Origin: Gordoniibacillus kamchatkensis
GTDB lineage: Bacteria; Bacillota; Bacilli; Paenibacillales; NBRC-103111
Direction: 5' to 3'
Length of the DNA stretch: 35,762 nt
NCBI RefSeq assembly: GCF_000829455.1
Contig: NZ_JXAK01000064.1
Location: forward strand, 1-35,762
Shown: in pieces, positions 34,713 to 35,762 of the stretch
Layout of the letters: each line of letters starts with the position of its first letter
Numbering within the stretch: position 1 is the first letter of the stretch
The notes under the pieces: generated by a model
What the model was told of the DNA's origin: nothing
Seen by the model: the letters and a program-made list of their open reading frames with translations, nothing else
Database searches by the model: none
Program-made: the position numbers and the translations under genes

Positions 34713-35639
34713 ATGAAGGCCGGATTCAGACCTTACAACGTATTGACGCTCAAGCAAGCTCTGGAAGTGGCCGAACGAAGCGGCTACGCCATCGGTTCGT
34801 TTTCTCCGCGTTATACGCCGATGATTGCGCCGGTTCTCCGAGCCGCCCAGCAGACGCTGTCTCCCGCCATCGTGCAAATTTCCCACAAAGAGCTCGTTCG
34901 TTACGGCATCGCGCCGCAGGAGTTCGCGGACGAATTTTACGCGCGGGTGCGCGGAGAGGACATTACGGTACCTGTCGTGCTTCACTTGGACCATACGAAG
35001 GAAATGGAGACGATCGCTGCCGCCATCGAGGCGGGTTTCACCTCGGTCATGATCGATGCCTCGGAGAAGCCGCTTGCGGAAAATATCGCCATTTCCAAAA
35101 TGGCCGCCGACTACGCCCACAAGCACGGCGTCTCCGTGGAAGCGGAGCTCGGCATGATCGGCACGACCGATTTTGTGGAAACCGATAAGGACGAGGAGCT
35201 GTATACCAATCCGCAGGAGGCCCGGCTTTTCGTGGCCGAGACCGGTATAGACGCGCTCGCGGTATCGTGCGGCACCGCGCATGGTGTCTATATGGTGCGC
35301 CAGCCCAAAATCGACCTGGCGCGGCTGAAGGCGATCCGCGCGCTCACGAACGTTCACCTTGTGCTGCATGGCGGTTCCGGCGTACCTGCGGAAATGATGG
35401 CAGGCGCCATTCGGCTGCCGGGCGGCGGCGTCAGCAAGGTGAACATCGCCACCGATCTGGAGCTCTCGTTCCTCGCCGCGATCGGCCGCGAAGAGCGGAT
35501 GACGAACGCGGAATGCCAAGCGCTCGAGCCGGCGATGCTGGAACGCGGCCGAAGCGCCGTACAGGCCACCGTCGCCGACAAAATCACCCGTTTCCTCGGC
35601 AGCGGCGGCCAAGCAAGCGGCTTCGCTCTCGCGCAATAA
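34713..35639 (+). CDS. Class II fructose/tagatose-bisphosphate aldolase family
   Basis: A 308-residue zinc-dependent class II aldolase. Metal-site motifs are VVLHLDHTKEM (His and Asp, about residues 87-97), VSVEAELGMIG (Glu), VSCGTAHGVYM (His, about 190) and LVLHGGSGVP (His), followed by VNIATDLELSF for substrate phosphate. The start ATG at 34713 is supported by AAGGGAGAGGTATTC; an earlier in-frame ATG at 34692 lies before that ribosome site. It is closer in style to GatY/KbaY or IolJ-like aldolases of dedicated sugar pathways than to the glycolytic enzyme, but that is a judgement from motifs. Its place after an FGGY kinase suggests it cleaves a ketose (bis)phosphate made by that route. Confidence 0.9.
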   Translation: MKAGFRPYNVLTLKQALEVAERSGYAIGSFSPRYTPMIAPVLRAAQQTLSPAIVQISHKELVRYGIAPQEFADEFYARVRGEDITVPVVLHLDHTKEMETIAAAIEAGFTSVMIDASEKPLAENIAISKMAADYAHKHGVSVEAELGMIGTTDFVETDKDEELYTNPQEARLFVAETGIDALAVSCGTAHGVYMVRQPKIDLARLKAIRALTNVHLVLHGGSGVPAEMMAGAIRLPGGGVSKVNIATDLELSFLAAIGREERMTNAECQALEPAMLERGRSAVQATVADKITRFLGSGGQASGFALAQ

Positions 35640-35762
35640 GAGGCGGCGGCCCGAAGCCGTTATCGCGTTCCGCCTCGGGCCCGGCAGCATTCGACCCGGA
35701 CCCGCTCGCCCGCATACGAGACCGGCTTGGACGGCAGCCTGGCCCGAAGCCACCACACCGGG

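Noticed and set aside
35640-35762. GC-rich hairpin after the aldolase gene (GAGGCGG with CCGCCTC) as a terminator
   Set aside because: The loop is long and no T-run follows within the window, so termination cannot be supported.

Overview
The window looks like a chromosomal segment of an endospore-forming, GC-rich Firmicute, most likely Paenibacillus or a close relative. The support is a gerB-gerA-gerC germination operon, a DUF3900 protein, a Tad pilus locus without a secretin, TTGACA-type promoters, AGGAGG ribosome binding sites, GTG/TTG starts, and many glycoside hydrolases with a family 1 sugar ABC importer. No rRNA, tRNA, transposase or CRISPR array was seen. The assignment is by gene content only.

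Layout. (1) 1-9915, plus strand: a sugar-use block with a 5'-truncated GH2 beta-mannosidase, a 48-codon ORF, a DeoR regulator, a SIS-domain isomerase and a ROK kinase coupled by ATGA overlaps, a PhyH-type dioxygenase, NagA, a GH36 alpha-galactosidase-like enzyme and a D-lyxose/mannose isomerase, closed by a terminator. (2) 10441-11750: a small membrane protein, a small acidic protein and a Tyr/His/Pro-rich protein with a near-perfect terminator. (3) 12083-19847: a cyclic-di-GMP class I riboswitch followed by DUF192, Flp pilin, terminator, TadV peptidase, TadE, TadG, CpaB, CpaE, CpaF, TadB and TadC. (4) 19848-23007: an intergenic region with 23-bp palindromic repeats, an MFS exporter and DUF3900. 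(5) 23021-26760, minus strand: the germinant receptor operon, visibly AT-richer than its surroundings. (6) 27036-35639, plus strand: promoter and cre-like site, solute-binding lipoprotein, attenuating terminator, two permeases, an unusual glycoside hydrolase, a racemase-family protein, an FGGY kinase, a second repeat cluster and a class II aldolase.

How it works together. Block 1 fits intracellular processing of beta-mannosides, alpha-galactosides and N-acetylated amino sugars under a DeoR repressor. Block 6 fits import of an oligosaccharide, hydrolysis, phosphorylation and aldol cleavage. Block 3 ties pilus expression to cyclic-di-GMP, the second messenger for surface attachment.

Sequence quality. 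Seven genes carry apparent frame breaks (eight breaks in total). Most are single-base and sit at short homopolymers, so many may be sequencing errors. Two others are harder to dismiss: an inferred 8-base loss in gerA, and an inferred in-frame loss of about 65 codons in the racemase-like gene.
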